Assembly: GCA_944363565.1 (NCBI GenBank)
Contig: CALVUI010000002.1
Span: 62,001-126,000, forward strand
Reading direction: 5' to 3'
Length of the DNA: 64,000 nucleotides
Source of the DNA: an uncultured Bacilli bacterium
GTDB taxonomy: Bacteria; Bacillota_I; Bacilli_A; RFN20; CAG-826
The position numbers and the translations under genes were made by a program. The notes beneath the pieces are model-generated. The model saw nothing but the letters and a program-made list of their open reading frames with translations, did no database searches and was not told the origin of the DNA. Positions 44,611 to 53,811 of this stretch are shown in pieces. Within the stretch, counting starts at the first letter, position 1, and each line of letters begins with the position of its first letter.

Positions 44611-44630
44611 AAAAGGGGGCTTGGGCCCCC
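44611..44630 (-). terminator. Intrinsic terminator after the exported protein at 44654-45562
   Basis: GGGGGC, loop CCAA, GCCCCC form a six-pair GC stem followed by TTTTCGTT on the minus strand. It lies 23 bases after the stop and separates this gene from lemA. Confidence 0.88.
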
Positions 44631-44653
44631 TGTTCTCTACTCAAATAGCCTGA

Positions 44654-45562
44654 TTAGGCCTTTTTGCGGCGCTTGGCAAGATAGAGAGCACCACCGCCTA
44701 GACCGACGACCGCCAGACCCGAGAGGGCCACGACCGCGCCCTCGAAGTTCCCACCGGTCATGCCAAGGAAGGCACTCGAGGGAGTGGCCATCTCTTCGTA
44801 GTTGGCAAGCATCGTCGAATATTTGTCCCAAACGTTCGTTTTGACGGTTTTATTGCCGGCAAGATAATCATCCGGCGAGGCATAATCGTCAAGTTGAATC
44901 GACCCGAGCTCTTTCGGCCCATGCCAGAGTTCCCCATCGACGATCCAGGTCTTGGCAACTTGTCCGAAATTCCCATACCCATTGTCCTTGTTTTCGGAGC
45001 AGCTGTAATAGGCAGCGAAAACATTCCAGAGAATTTTAGTGCTAAGGCAATTTGGGGCATTTTTTTGATTCGCGTTGCCTTGGGTCAACATCCAAGGACT
45101 GACCCCTGCTTCGGCCTCATGATCATAACCGACGTAATAAACCTGGGCATTGTCGCCTGAATTGTAGGTGAAATCGAAGTGGACCCCGTCGGCGTACTCG
45201 GTGGTGTCCCAAACGCCGTCGACCCATTTATACGGAGCCAGCGTAATGGTTTTTCCAACCACCGACATCGGCAAATCAAAGGCCGCGAGATAGGTATTGT
45301 TTTCGCCATCGGCGACGGTCTCGTACAGTTCGAAGTAGCCCACTGGCTTCGCGGGGCTTTCGATGGCACCGTCGACGGTGATGGCCCATTCGGCTTCCCA
45401 CTCATAATGGCCTCCCCTATTGACCCAAATCCGGAAGGTCTCTTCTTCCCCGGCATAATAGGCGGCCGCCGGCGCTGCCGCCTTGCTGGCCATGGCCCCT
45501 CCGGCCAAGGCGGTCACCGCCCCAAGTAGCAGGACGGAGGAGAACAGCAATTTCTTTTTCAT
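44654..45562 (-). CDS. Secreted, C-terminally membrane-anchored protein of unknown function
   Basis: 302 residues. It has a signal peptide (MKKKLLFSSVLLLGAVTALA) with likely cleavage after ASKAAAP. A Trp/Tyr-rich extracellular region begins ETFRIWVNRGGHYEWEAEW. The C-terminal membrane segment (AVVALSGLAVVGLGGGALYL) is followed by AKRRKKA. The tail design matches the surface protein of the fructan locus; no LPxTG is present. The aromatic beta-rich ectodomain suggests carbohydrate binding, but I do not recognise a family. Single-gene unit with a cre-like palindrome in its leader and its own terminator. Confidence 0.85.
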   Translation of the reverse strand: MKKKLLFSSVLLLGAVTALAGGAMASKAAAPAAAYYAGEEETFRIWVNRGGHYEWEAEWAITVDGAIESPAKPVGYFELYETVADGENNTYLAAFDLPMSVVGKTITLAPYKWVDGVWDTTEYADGVHFDFTYNSGDNAQVYYVGYDHEAEAGVSPWMLTQGNANQKNAPNCLSTKILWNVFAAYYSCSENKDNGYGNFGQVAKTWIVDGELWHGPKELGSIQLDDYASPDDYLAGNKTVKTNVWDKYSTMLANYEEMATPSSAFLGMTGGNFEGAVVALSGLAVVGLGGGALYLAKRRKKA

Positions 45563-45616
45563 AATCCAAAAATCCTCTCTCAAAGATGGGTATATTCTAA
45601 GGAATTCCCCCGTAAA

Positions 45617-45630
45617 TGAAAGCGCTTTCA
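45617..45630 (-). promoter_or_regulatory. cre-like palindrome ahead of the exported protein gene
   Basis: TGAAAGCGCTTTCA is a perfect 14-base palindrome that fits the CcpA cre consensus (TGWNANCGNTNWCA). It lies about 55 bases upstream of the ATG at 45562. A TATATA box just further upstream, flanked by ATGAGA/TCTCAT repeats, could be the -10. The placement favours repression by catabolite control or by a LacI-type protein. The remaining 45660-45884 shows a short ACAATC/GATTGT stem and no gene. Confidence 0.7.
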
Positions 45631-45884
45631 AATCCGATATGAGATTTTTATATAGTCTCATTACCAAGAACCACGCTTTTTCCTAGACAATCACGAGGAT
45701 TGTTTATTCAACAGCCTTATTTTCATTAGGTGAGGCAAGGGCTTCGATCGAACTCTTGTTTACCCCAATCCCGATCATCTAAATCGATTCCTGTCCGGGA
45801 ACCGTATCCAAACGCTTCTTCCTTCTAATTCCCTCCTTTGTATTTGCCATATTCTACCCTTAGTTTTCCAATAGAGAACAGGGT

Positions 45885-45914
45885 AAAGGAAAAGGGAGGG
45901 GTCCTCCCCTCCCT
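45885..45914 (-). terminator. Intrinsic terminator of the S10-spc-alpha super-operon
   Basis: AGGGAGGGG, loop AGGA, CCCCTCCCT form a perfect nine-pair stem followed by TTTCCTTT on the minus strand, 17 bases after the rplQ stop. Confidence 0.93.
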
Positions 45915-45931
45915 CTATTGAATCAAGTCTC

Positions 45932-46330
45932 CTATTCGGCGAAGCGGACGAGGACGACTTCGGCGTTGTCGCCCTTGCGGGCTCCGAGCTTGAAGGTCTT
46001 GGTGTAACCGCCATTGCGGTCCTTGAATTTCGGCCCGATCTCGGCGAAGAGCTTCTGGAGGGCGGTCTGCCCTTCCTTGACCTCGACGTCTCTCAGGATG
46101 GCGGCGGCCAGTCTCCTATCGGCCAAGGTGGCGCCCTTGGCGTAGGTGATGAGTTTGGCCGCGAGGGCGGTCAATTCATCGACGACGCCGCTGGTGACCT
46201 TGACTTCGTCGTGGACGATGAGCTCGGTCACGACGTTCCTGAGCATCGCCTTATTTTTGGAGGCCGTGTATCCGGCCTTGAAACGGACCCCGGCCTTGCC
46301 GTGGACGTTCTTTCTACCCTGTGCTGGCAT
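45932..46330 (-). CDS. rplQ: Ribosomal protein L17
   Basis: 132-residue large-subunit protein near the exit tunnel. N-terminal RKNVHGKAGVRFKAGYTASK is the L17 signature with local differences, and LITYAKGATLADRRLAA follows near residue 65. The C-terminus ends GDNAEVVLVRFAE. Last gene of the super-operon, four bases after rpoA, and directly followed by the operon terminator. Confidence 0.97.
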   Translation of the reverse strand: MPAQGRKNVHGKAGVRFKAGYTASKNKAMLRNVVTELIVHDEVKVTSGVVDELTALAAKLITYAKGATLADRRLAAAILRDVEVKEGQTALQKLFAEIGPKFKDRNGGYTKTFKLGARKGDNAEVVLVRFAE

Positions 46331-46334
46331 ATTG

Positions 46335-47342
46335 TTATTCTCCTACGTAATCGCGGAAGTGCAGGCCGAGGGCCTGGAGCTTTTCCTTGACTTCCTTCAA
46401 GGACTTCTTGCCGAGGTTCCTGACCTTCATCATCTCGTCTTCGCTCTTTTGGATGAGCTCCATGACGGTCGAGATCCCGGCCCGCTTGAGGCAGTTGTTG
46501 GCCCGGACGCTCAGATCGAGTTCCTCGATCATCATGTCCTGGAGCTTGTTGTCCTCGTGGGAGGTCTCTTCCCGCGTCATGTTGAACTTCTTGACCTCTT
46601 CGTCGAGGTCGGTGAACTTCTTGAAGTGGACGATGAGCATTTCGGCGGCCAGGGCCAAGGCATCGGTCGGCGAGATCGAGCCGTCGGTCGTGATTTCCAT
46701 CTTGAGCTTGTCGAGCTTGGAATCGTTGCCGACCCGGGTCGGTTCGACGCTATAGGCGACCTTGACGACCGGGCTGTAGTTGGAGTCGGTCGAGATGACG
46801 CCGATGGCGGCGATGTTGCGGTCGGCCTTGTTGGCTTCGCTGGTGACGTAGCCGCGGCCGTTGGCGCAGTAGATGCTCATCTTGAGATGGCCGTTTTCGC
46901 TTAGATGGGCGATCTCGAGTTCGGGATTGACCACTTCGACGAAGGGCGGAAGGATGAGATCCTTGGCTTTGAGGACGCCCGGGCCCTTGAAGTCGGCCTC
47001 GAGGCGCTTGCTCTCACCGGTCGAATCGTTGATCTTCAGGACCAGGTCCTTGAGGTTGAGGATGATGCCGGTGACATCTTCCTCGACCCCGGGGATGGCC
47101 GTGAATTCATGGCGGACCCCTTCGATTTCCACGGCGTAGACCGAAGCCCCGGGCAAGGCGCTGAGAAGCACCCGGCGGAGGGCGTTGCCGATCGTGGTCC
47201 CGAAGCCCCTTTCAAGCGGGGTGACCTCGAAGGCGGCATAGTGCTCGCTTTCGTCGCTGGCCGTGATTTCGAACTTGATGGGCTGGAAGGGATTGGGGAA
47301 GCGACTTTCGTCGCTGAGGCGTTCATTGATAAGGCTGGCCAT
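46335..47342 (-). CDS. rpoA: RNA polymerase alpha subunit
   Basis: 335 residues. The N-terminal dimerisation domain carries RGFGTTIGNALRRVLLSALP. A flexible linker lies near 230-260. The C-terminal DNA/activator-binding domain includes ELDLSVRANNCLKRAGISTV and GKKSLKEVKEKLQALGL. It assembles the polymerase and contacts upstream promoter DNA. It lies between rpsK and rplQ, the standard alpha-operon place; rpsD is not in this cluster. Confidence 0.98.
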   Translation of the reverse strand: MASLINERLSDESRFPNPFQPIKFEITASDESEHYAAFEVTPLERGFGTTIGNALRRVLLSALPGASVYAVEIEGVRHEFTAIPGVEEDVTGIILNLKDLVLKINDSTGESKRLEADFKGPGVLKAKDLILPPFVEVVNPELEIAHLSENGHLKMSIYCANGRGYVTSEANKADRNIAAIGVISTDSNYSPVVKVAYSVEPTRVGNDSKLDKLKMEITTDGSISPTDALALAAEMLIVHFKKFTDLDEEVKKFNMTREETSHEDNKLQDMMIEELDLSVRANNCLKRAGISTVMELIQKSEDEMMKVRNLGKKSLKEVKEKLQALGLHFRDYVGE

Positions 47343-47354
47343 GGTTTCCTCCTC

Positions 47355-47759
47355 TTAGCCGCGCGGCCGTTTCGGCGGGCGGCATCCGTTGTGCGGAACC
47401 GGGGTGGTGTCGGTGATCGAGAGGACCTGGAGGCCGCTGACGGCGAGGGCCCTGACGGCGGACTCGCGGCCCGGACCCGGCCCCTTGACGTCGACGTCGA
47501 CCTGACGGAGGCCCTGGTCATAGGCGCTCTTGGCGGCGGCTTCGGAGGCTAGTTGGGCGGCAAAGGGGGTCGCCTTCTTGGCCCCGCGGTAGCCGAGGGC
47601 CCCGGCACTGCTCCAGGCAATGACGTTGCCGGTCGTGTCGGTGATGGTGACGATGGTGTTGTTGAACGAGGAGTGGATGTGGGCCACGCCCCGGGTAAAG
47701 TTCCGTTTGACCTTCTTCTTGCGGCTGGTCGTGGACTTTTTCTTCTTGGTGTCTGCCAT
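47355..47759 (-). CDS. rpsK: Ribosomal protein S11
   Basis: 134-residue small-subunit platform protein. It has a Lys-rich start ([20 protein letters not shown]). The core motifs [20 protein letters not shown] and the C-terminal [16 protein letters not shown] are nearly identical to the family consensus. It starts 15 bases after the rpsM stop with a GGAGG site and precedes rpoA by 12 bases. Confidence 0.98.
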   Translation of the reverse strand: MADTKKKKSTTSRKKKVKRNFTRGVAHIHSSFNNTIVTITDTTGNVIAWSSAGALGYRGAKKATPFAAQLASEAAAKSAYDQGLRQVDVDVKGPGPGRESAVRALAVSGLQVLSITDTTPVPHNGCRPPKRPRG

Positions 47760-47774
47760 GTTGCTCCTCCTTCC

Positions 47775-48149
47775 TTACTTGGTGGCTTCCTTCTTGTTGG
47801 CGATGGTCTTCCGCTTGCCCTTGCGGGTCCTGGCGTTGGTCCTCGTCCTTTGGCCCCTGACGGGGAGGCCGCGCTTGTGGCGGATGCCGCGGTAGCAGCC
47901 GATTTCCCCAAGGCGCTTGATGTTGAGGGCGGTTTCGCGACGGAGATCGCCTTCGGTCTTGTAGTGGGCCACTTCGGTGCGGAGGGCACTGAGCTGGTCA
48001 TCGGTCAGGTTCTTGACCCGGATGTCTTCGCTGACCTTGGCGGCCGCGCAGATCTTCTTGGCGGTCGAGTCGCCGATGCCGTAGATGTAGGTAAGGGAGA
48101 TGACGACCCTTTTCTCGTTTGGGATATCGATCCCGGCAATACGTGCCAT
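47775..48149 (-). CDS. rpsM: Ribosomal protein S13
   Basis: 124-residue small-subunit head protein that contacts the P-site tRNA and L5 across the subunit bridge. It begins [20 protein letters not shown] with YGIG following, and ends with the basic [20 protein letters not shown] tail. Length is normal. It lies between rpmJ and rpsK in the alpha operon. Confidence 0.98.
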   Translation of the reverse strand: MARIAGIDIPNEKRVVISLTYIYGIGDSTAKKICAAAKVSEDIRVKNLTDDQLSALRTEVAHYKTEGDLRRETALNIKRLGEIGCYRGIRHKRGLPVRGQRTRTNARTRKGKRKTIANKKEATK

Positions 48150-48168
48150 ATTCTAGATTTTTCCTTTC

Positions 48169-48282
48169 TTAGCCCTGCCGCTGCTTGTGCTTGGGGTTGG
48201 GGCAAATGACCATGACCTTGCCATGGCGTCTGATGACCTTGCACTTGTCACAGATGGGTTTGACCGACGGTCTGACTTTCAT
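48169..48282 (-). CDS. rpmJ: Ribosomal protein L36, zinc-binding form
   Basis: 37 residues; translated directly from the bases: it begins [14 protein letters not shown] and ends KHKQRQG. C11, C14, C27 and H32 form the zinc knuckle, so this is the zinc-type L36. It lies between infA and rpsM, its usual place. An AAAGGAG site precedes the ATG at 48282. Confidence 0.97.
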   Translation of the reverse strand: MKVRPSVKPICDKCKVIRRHGKVMVICPNPKHKQRQG

Positions 48283-48294
48283 TTTGATACTCCT

Positions 48295-48516
48295 TTAGTT
48301 CTTGTACCTGAATGTGATACGCCCGCGTGTTAGATCGTAAGGCGAGAACTGGACGGTCACCCTATCGCCGGGGAGAATGCGGATGTAGTGCATCCGGATT
48401 TTGCCCGAAACGCAGGCTTGGATGACGGCGCCATTGCTCAGTTTCACCTTGAATTCGGCGTTGGGAAGGGTTTCCAACACCGTGGCTTCGACTTCGATGC
48501 AATCGTCTTTGCTCAA
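48295..48516 (-). CDS. infA: Translation initiation factor IF-1
   Basis: 73-residue OB-fold protein that blocks the A site during initiation. Typical segments are [34 protein letters not shown] and [16 protein letters not shown]. Its ATG overlaps the stop of map (ATGA), the last of three successive stop/start couplings from secY through adk and map. This keeps the four products in proportion. Confidence 0.98.
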   Translation of the reverse strand: MSKDDCIEVEATVLETLPNAEFKVKLSNGAVIQACVSGKIRMHYIRILPGDRVTVQFSPYDLTRGRITFRYKN

Positions 48517-49286
48517 TTTGCTTCCTCCTTTCCTTCTTCTACTAGCGTGAGGATCCGGTAGCCGTTAGAGGTGACGGCCACCGTGTTTTCGTAATGGGCG
48601 GTCAGCCCCTTGTCCTTGGCCACCACGCCCCAGCCGTCCCCGAGGACCCTGGTGGCTGCTGAATGCTCGAGGAGCATCGGCTCGATGGCGAGGGTCATCC
48701 CCTCTTTGAGGATGGGGCCGGTCCCGGCCTTCCCGTAATTGGGGATGTAGGGGTCTTCGTGCATGTTGGTCCCGATGCCGTGGCCCGTGTAGTCACGGGG
48801 CACCGAGTAGCCATAGGCCTTGACCGTCTTTTCGATCGCCTCTTCGACGTCGCCGAGGTGCTTCCCGGGGGCGATTTGACTAACCCCGTTGTAGAAGGCT
48901 TCTTCGGCCGCCTTAATCAGGCGATGGACCCGTTCGGGGCAGATCCCGACCGCGTAGCTCCTGGCCGCATCGGCCATGTAGCCATCTAGGCTCACGACGA
49001 TGTCGAGCTTCAGGAGGTCGCCGTCTTTGAGGATGGCTTTGCTACTAGGGATCCCATGGATGAGGCAGCTATTGAGGGAGGCGCAGACGGCCTCCGGATA
49101 GCCGTAGTAGCCCTTTTCCTCCATCTTCCCGCCTCTCTCGGTCACGAACTTCTCGGCCTTTTGGCTCAGCTCCAGGGTCGAGACCCCGGGGACGATAAGG
49201 GGACGGAGATAGTCGTAGAGAGAGGCAAGAAGGGCCCCGGATTTCGCCATGAGGGCGATTTCCCGGGGCGATTTGATGATGATCAT
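48513..49286 (-). CDS. map: Methionine aminopeptidase, type I
   Basis: 257-residue metalloprotease that removes the starting Met from new proteins. Metal ligands are seen in [18 protein letters not shown] (two Asp), [12 protein letters not shown] (His), AIEPMLL (Glu) and the C-terminal HYENTVAVT (Glu). The start at 49286 overlaps the adk stop (ATGA); longer reading runs through adk in another frame. No N-terminal zinc finger or extension is present. Confidence 0.97.
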   Translation of the reverse strand: MIIIKSPREIALMAKSGALLASLYDYLRPLIVPGVSTLELSQKAEKFVTERGGKMEEKGYYGYPEAVCASLNSCLIHGIPSSKAILKDGDLLKLDIVVSLDGYMADAARSYAVGICPERVHRLIKAAEEAFYNGVSQIAPGKHLGDVEEAIEKTVKAYGYSVPRDYTGHGIGTNMHEDPYIPNYGKAGTGPILKEGMTLAIEPMLLEHSAATRVLGDGWGVVAKDKGLTAHYENTVAVTSNGYRILTLVEEGKEEAN

Positions 49287-49936
49287 CAGAGGGTATCGAG
49301 GAAGGCGAAGAGCTCCTTTTGGAGCCTCGTCTTGTCGCCTTGGCCGTCGTAGCGGCGCAGCAACTTCCTGGCCTCGTAGAAGTCGGAGACGGGGGCGGTC
49401 TGCTTGTAGTAGTTCTCGAGCCTCACCTTGAAGGACTCCGGATTGTCGTCCTTCCGTTGGATGAGGTCGGAGCCGCAGTGGTCGCACTTCCCTTCGACCT
49501 TCGGCTTCATGTTGCGGACGTGGTAGCTGGCCCCGCACTTGGGGCAGACCCTCCGCCCGCCGATGCGGTCGATGAGGACTTCTTCCGGCACCGAGATGTC
49601 GATGACGGCGTTGACCGGACGGCCGATTTCCTTCCCGATCTCCTCCAAGGCCTCGGCCTGGGGGATGGTGCGGGGGAAGCCGTCGAGGAGGTAGCCATTC
49701 GCGCAATCGTCTTGCGAGAGGCGTTCCTTGACGAGGCCGACCGTGATGTCATCGGGAACGAGGTCCCCGCGGGCGATGATGGCTTCGGCCTTCTGCCCTA
49801 ACGGGGTCTTGTTCTTAATGGCTTCCCGGAACATGTCGCCGGTCGAGATGTGGGGGATGTGGTAACGCTCCACGAGATCGGTGGCCTGGGTGCCTTTGCC
49901 GGCGCCCGGGGGACCCATGAGGATGATGTTTTTCAT
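49286..49936 (-). CDS. adk: Adenylate kinase, zinc-lid form
   Basis: 216-residue enzyme that interconverts ATP + AMP and 2 ADP. The P-loop is GPPGAGKGT (residues 8-16), the AMP site HISTGDMFR, and GYLLDGFPRT follows. The LID carries CPKC and CDHC, the four-cysteine zinc site of Gram-positive enzymes. The ATG overlaps the secY stop (ATGA). The secY-adk-map-infA order is as in Bacillus. Confidence 0.98.
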   Translation of the reverse strand: MKNIILMGPPGAGKGTQATDLVERYHIPHISTGDMFREAIKNKTPLGQKAEAIIARGDLVPDDITVGLVKERLSQDDCANGYLLDGFPRTIPQAEALEEIGKEIGRPVNAVIDISVPEEVLIDRIGGRRVCPKCGASYHVRNMKPKVEGKCDHCGSDLIQRKDDNPESFKVRLENYYKQTAPVSDFYEARKLLRRYDGQGDKTRLQKELFAFLDTL

Positions 49937-51294
49937 GATCTGGCTCCTTTGACTTCTTCGAACGACTTGCCGGCCAAGAGACCGTCGATTTGGTTGCTGA
50001 CCTCGATGGCCACCCCGACGATGATGATCAGACCGGTCCCGCCGATGGCAAGGGACGTATCCCCGTCGAAGGCATCGGCCAAGGTCAGGACGATCGGGAG
50101 GGCGGCGATGAAGGCGAGGGCCAAGGCCCCAAGGCAGGTCACCCTGTTCAGGACTTTGGCGACGTAGCGTTCGGTCTCCTTGCCCGGACGGATGCCCGGG
50201 ATGTAGGAACCGTTCTTCTGGAAGTTGTCGGCCAACTGCTCCGGATCGATTTGCATCGAGGCGTAGAAGAAGGTGAAGGCCACGACCAGAACGAGATAGA
50301 TAAGCAGGCCCCAAGGCATGTACCAGTGGGTCCCGTTGAAGCCTTCGTAACGGAAGGCGACGTTGTAGTTGAAGATGTCGAGCCACCGGGCCCCGGCCGC
50401 ATCGCTCGAGACAAACGAGGCGATGACGCTGGGGGCGGCTAGTAAAGCCGAAGCGAAGATGACGGGGATGACGCCGGCGGAGTTGAGCTTGATGGGAAGG
50501 AAAGAGGCCTTGGCCATCGAAGGATTCTGCCCGCCCTTGCCGGCATGCTGGACCGGGATCTTCCGGCGGCTTAACTCGATGAAGACGACGAAGCCGATGA
50601 TGAAGACCATGGCTAGCACGTAGAGGGCGAATTGGAAGCCGCCCCGGATCATGTCGCTCGAGCCGTGGGAGGCGTTGCCGACGATCCACTTGCCCCAGGC
50701 TCCGGTGAGCTGGGAGGGCAGCGACTGGATGCAGCCGGCGAAGATGATCATCGAGATCCCGTTTCCAAGACCCTTGTCGGTGATCTGGTCGCCGAGCCAC
50801 ATCGTGAGCATGGCACCGGCCAGCAAGACGGTGACGAGGTAAGCATAATTCCAGAAGTCGCCGTTTCCGCTTAAGGTGATGTAGTCGCTATTTTCCATGG
50901 TCCTGATGATGCCGTAGGCCTGGACGGCCCCTAATAAAAGGGTCAGGTAACGGGTCGCCATTTCCGTCTTCTTCCGTCCGTACTCCCCTTGCTTACTGAG
51001 TTCGGTAAGGGCCGGGAGGACGTTTTTGGAGAGAAGCGAGATGATGATCTGGGCCGTGATGTAAGGCGAGACGCCGAGGGCGAAGATCGAGAAGTTGCTC
51101 AGGGCTCCGCCCCCCATCAGGTTCATGATGGCAAGGGAATTGCCGGAGTTCATGATGTTCGCTAGATCACTAGAAACAGTCACGCCCGGCACCGTCACGG
51201 CCGCCCCGATCCGGACCACGAAAAGGATGATGATCGTAAAGAAGATACGATTGACGATTTCCTTGTTCTTGAAGATCGAGACGAATTTTTTCAT
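49933..51294 (-). CDS. secY: Preprotein translocase channel SecY
   Basis: 453-residue integral membrane protein with ten predicted spans that forms the protein export channel. Recognisable parts are ALGVSPYITAQIIISLL (second span), GGQNPSMAKASFLPIKLNSA before the loop carrying the gate, and DPEQLADNFQKNGSYIPGIR in a cytosolic ribosome-docking loop. A large periplasmic loop (FNYNVAFRYEGFNGTHWYM) is somewhat longer than usual. It lies three bases after rplO; adk follows by stop/start overlap. Confidence 0.98.
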   Translation of the reverse strand: MKKFVSIFKNKEIVNRIFFTIIILFVVRIGAAVTVPGVTVSSDLANIMNSGNSLAIMNLMGGGALSNFSIFALGVSPYITAQIIISLLSKNVLPALTELSKQGEYGRKKTEMATRYLTLLLGAVQAYGIIRTMENSDYITLSGNGDFWNYAYLVTVLLAGAMLTMWLGDQITDKGLGNGISMIIFAGCIQSLPSQLTGAWGKWIVGNASHGSSDMIRGGFQFALYVLAMVFIIGFVVFIELSRRKIPVQHAGKGGQNPSMAKASFLPIKLNSAGVIPVIFASALLAAPSVIASFVSSDAAGARWLDIFNYNVAFRYEGFNGTHWYMPWGLLIYLVLVVAFTFFYASMQIDPEQLADNFQKNGSYIPGIRPGKETERYVAKVLNRVTCLGALALAFIAALPIVLTLADAFDGDTSLAIGGTGLIIIVGVAIEVSNQIDGLLAGKSFEEVKGARS

Positions 51295-51297
51295 GGA

Positions 51298-51741
51298 CTA
51301 TTCCCGGATGAGGGCCTGGCCGCCGGCTTTTTCGATGGCGGCCTTGGCCGAAGCACTGTAGGCGTCGACCTTGACCGTCAGTTTCTTGGTCAGCTCGCCG
51401 CCGGAAAGGATTTTAACGCCGGAGAGCTCCTTTTTCACCAACCCTTTTTCGATGAGGGCGGTGACGGTAACCTCGGCCCCTTCTTCGAAGGCGTTGAGGT
51501 CAGAGAGCTTGACGATGGCGTATTCCTTGCGGGAAATGTTCTTGAAGCCGAACTTCGGTAGACGACGGGCGAGTGGGAGCTGGCCGCCTTCGAAGCCGTT
51601 TTTCTTGGTGTGGTTATGGGCGCCCTGGCCTTTGGTGCCCTTGCCGGCCGTCTTGCCGTTGCCGGTTCCGCGGCCCTGGCCCTTGCGGAATTTCTCCGTC
51701 TTGGAACCCGGGACGCACTTGAGGGTCGATAGATTAGTCAT
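51298..51741 (-). CDS. rplO: Ribosomal protein L15
   Basis: 147-residue large-subunit assembly protein. The N-terminal Gly/Lys-rich arm ([20 protein letters not shown]) and [18 protein letters not shown] are diagnostic. The start overlaps the rpsE stop by eight bases. In most Bacilli rpmD (L30) lies between these two genes; there is no room for it here, which is also the mollicute condition. Confidence 0.98.
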   Translation of the reverse strand: MTNLSTLKCVPGSKTEKFRKGQGRGTGNGKTAGKGTKGQGAHNHTKKNGFEGGQLPLARRLPKFGFKNISRKEYAIVKLSDLNAFEEGAEVTVTALIEKGLVKKELSGVKILSGGELTKKLTVKVDAYSASAKAAIEKAGGQALIRE

Positions 51742-52441
51742 GGTCTTTCTTCTCCTTGCTGGCCGGGGCCTTCTTGGCCTTCACTTCCTCGGGGGTCTTG
51801 AGACCGCGTAAGACCATGGTCGAAGCATAGTCCTTGAGGGAATCCAGCCCCGCGGAAGTGGCGCGGATGACGTTGATGGGAGCCCGGGATCCGTAGACCT
51901 TGCTGACGACGTTCTTGACGCCGGCAAGCTCTAAGATGGCCCGGACCGGTCCCCCGGCGATGATCCCGGTGCCGGCCGGAGCCGGTTTGAGGACGACCTT
52001 GGTCGAAGCATAGACCCCGATCACTTCGTGGGCGATGGTGCCACCGCGGACGATGTGGATCTTGTGCATGTGCTTCTTGGCCTTGGTCAGGGACTTCTTG
52101 ATGGCGTCGGGGACTTCGCCCGACTTGCACTGGCTATAGCCGTAGCGGCCATTGCCGTCGCCGACCACGACGAGGGCGTCGAAGCGGACGTGCTTGCCAC
52201 CGGAGACGGTCTTGGAAACGCGGTTGATCTCGACGACGCGATCCTTGAATTCGTCATCGTCGCGGCGATAGCCTCCGCGCCCCCCGCGGCGTTCGCCGGG
52301 GCGGCCCTTGTGGTCGCCGTACTTCCGGTCGCCCGGACGTCCGGCCGAGTAGGAGCCGTGGGGCTCGTAGGAACGGCCGCTGCGGGCGGCGGGTTTGTTT
52401 TCGGAAGGATTGACTTCCGGAGTCTTCTTGGTTTCTTCCAT
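51734..52441 (-). CDS. rpsE: Ribosomal protein S5 with long Arg/Gly-rich N-terminal extension
   Basis: 235 residues against about 166 for Bacillus. The core starts near residue 65 ([20 protein letters not shown]). The family motifs [15 protein letters not shown] and [20 protein letters not shown] follow. Residues 1-63 are low-complexity, with repeated Gly, Arg, Asp and Pro ([19 protein letters not shown]). The AAGGAG site just before the first ATG shows that the extension is translated. The C-terminus adds a short Lys-rich tail. The core works in decoding accuracy and mRNA unwinding; the extension's role is unknown. Confidence 0.97.
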   Translation of the reverse strand: MEETKKTPEVNPSENKPAARSGRSYEPHGSYSAGRPGDRKYGDHKGRPGERRGGRGGYRRDDDEFKDRVVEINRVSKTVSGGKHVRFDALVVVGDGNGRYGYSQCKSGEVPDAIKKSLTKAKKHMHKIHIVRGGTIAHEVIGVYASTKVVLKPAPAGTGIIAGGPVRAILELAGVKNVVSKVYGSRAPINVIRATSAGLDSLKDYASTMVLRGLKTPEEVKAKKAPASKEKKDHD

Positions 52442-52450
52442 AACTGCTCC

Positions 52451-52807
52451 TTAGAACTTCAGGCCACCTTCGCGGGCGGCATCGGCAAGGGCCGCGACCC
52501 GGCCGTGGTAGCTATAGCCACCGCGGTCGAAGACGACCTTTTCGATGCCCTTCTCAAGGGCCTTCTTGGCGATGTCGGCCCCGACTTTCTTGGCGGCTTC
52601 GATGTTGCCGCCGTTAGAGAGTTTGAGCTGGGTGGAGCCGGAAGAGCAAAGGGTGATGCCCTTGCTATCGTCGATGACCTGGCATTCGATGTTCTTGTTG
52701 CTGCGGAAGACGCAGAGGCGCGGGGCGGACTCGGTGCCCACGACGCTCTTGCGGACGCGCTCGTGGCGGCGGAGCCGGAGGTAGTTGCGCGAATCTTTGG
52801 TAATCAT
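52451..52807 (-). CDS. rplR: Ribosomal protein L18
   Basis: 118-residue protein that brings 5S rRNA into the large subunit. Signature parts are [31 protein letters not shown] and the C-terminal [20 protein letters not shown]. Normal length, no extension. It lies nine bases before rpsE and 20 after rplF in the spc operon order. Confidence 0.98.
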   Translation of the reverse strand: MITKDSRNYLRLRRHERVRKSVVGTESAPRLCVFRSNKNIECQVIDDSKGITLCSSGSTQLKLSNGGNIEAAKKVGADIAKKALEKGIEKVVFDRGGYSYHGRVAALADAAREGGLKF

Positions 52808-52827
52808 GGCTTCTTACTCCTTCTTCT

Positions 52828-53376
52828 TTACTTCTTGCCGCTGGTGGCGCGCTTGCCGACCTTGCGGATGATGACCTCTTCCTTGTACTTGACGCCCTTG
52901 CCCCCGTAGGGTTCCGGACGCCGGGTATCATGGATGAGGGCCGCGGTTTGGCCGACTTCCTGCTTGTTGATGCCTTCGACGATGATGTGGGTTTCGTCTT
53001 TGAGACTGATCTTCGCCGTCCCCACCGGGGAAACGAGCACTTCGTGGCTAAAGCCGACCGAGAGGGCGATGTCCTTGCCCTTCATGACGGCGCGGTAGCC
53101 GATGCCGTTGATCTCCAGTTCCTTCTTCCAGAGGGCGCTGACCCCGACGATGGCGTTGTGGATGTTGGCCATGGCGGTGCCGTGGAGGCAACCGGCTTCC
53201 GGGGTGTGGTCCTTGGGAGTGGAGGTGAGGACACCGTCTTCCACCTTGACGCTGACGCCGTCGGCGATGACGACGCTTAATTCGCCTTTGGGGCCCTTGA
53301 CGGTGACGACGTTCCCGTTTTGGCTAACGGTGACGCCTTCGGGAAGAGTGACGGGTTTCAATCCGACGCGTGACAT
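52828..53376 (-). CDS. rplF: Ribosomal protein L6
   Basis: 182-residue two-domain protein near the factor-binding site. It begins MSRVGLKPVTLPEGVTV, with the VKGPKGELSV strand. The C-terminal domain carries the family motif RRPEPYGGKGVKYKEEVIIR. Normal length. It sits between rpsH and rplR in the spc operon with close spacing. Confidence 0.98.
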   Translation of the reverse strand: MSRVGLKPVTLPEGVTVSQNGNVVTVKGPKGELSVVIADGVSVKVEDGVLTSTPKDHTPEAGCLHGTAMANIHNAIVGVSALWKKELEINGIGYRAVMKGKDIALSVGFSHEVLVSPVGTAKISLKDETHIIVEGINKQEVGQTAALIHDTRRPEPYGGKGVKYKEEVIIRKVGKRATSGKK

Positions 53377-53394
53377 ATTCTCTTCTCCTTAAGA

Positions 53395-53790
53395 TTAATA
53401 GACGTAGCAGAGCACTTCCCCGCCGACCCCGAGTTTCCGGGCTTCTTTGTCGGTGAGGATGCCTTTGCTGGTGCTGACGATGGCGATGCCTAGGCCCCCG
53501 AGGACCTTCGGCATCTTGTCGGCCGTGACGTTGATACGCAGGCCGGGCTTGGAAATTCTCTTGAGCCCCGAGATGACCCGCTCCCCGCGGGCCCCGTACT
53601 TGAGGGTCAGTTCGAGGGTCTTCTTGACCCCTTCCCCTTCGACGGTGACGGCTTCGAGATAGCCTTCCCTTTTGAGGATTTCGGCAATTTGGGACTTCAT
53701 CTTGCTATAGGGAAGGGAGACGCTTTCGTAGCGGAGCGCGTTGGCGTTCCGGATACGGGTCAGCATATCGGCGATTGGATCGGCATTCAT
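53395..53790 (-). CDS. rpsH: Ribosomal protein S8
   Basis: 131-residue 16S rRNA-binding protein, in many bacteria also the translational repressor of the spc operon. It opens [20 protein letters not shown] and ends with the conserved [20 protein letters not shown] and LCYVY. Length is normal. Whether the L24-L5 mRNA here carries an S8 site was not determined. Confidence 0.98.
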   Translation of the reverse strand: MNADPIADMLTRIRNANALRYESVSLPYSKMKSQIAEILKREGYLEAVTVEGEGVKKTLELTLKYGARGERVISGLKRISKPGLRINVTADKMPKVLGGLGIAIVSTSKGILTDKEARKLGVGGEVLCYVY

Positions 53791-53811
53791 GTTGATTCTC
53801 TCCTTTCCTTA

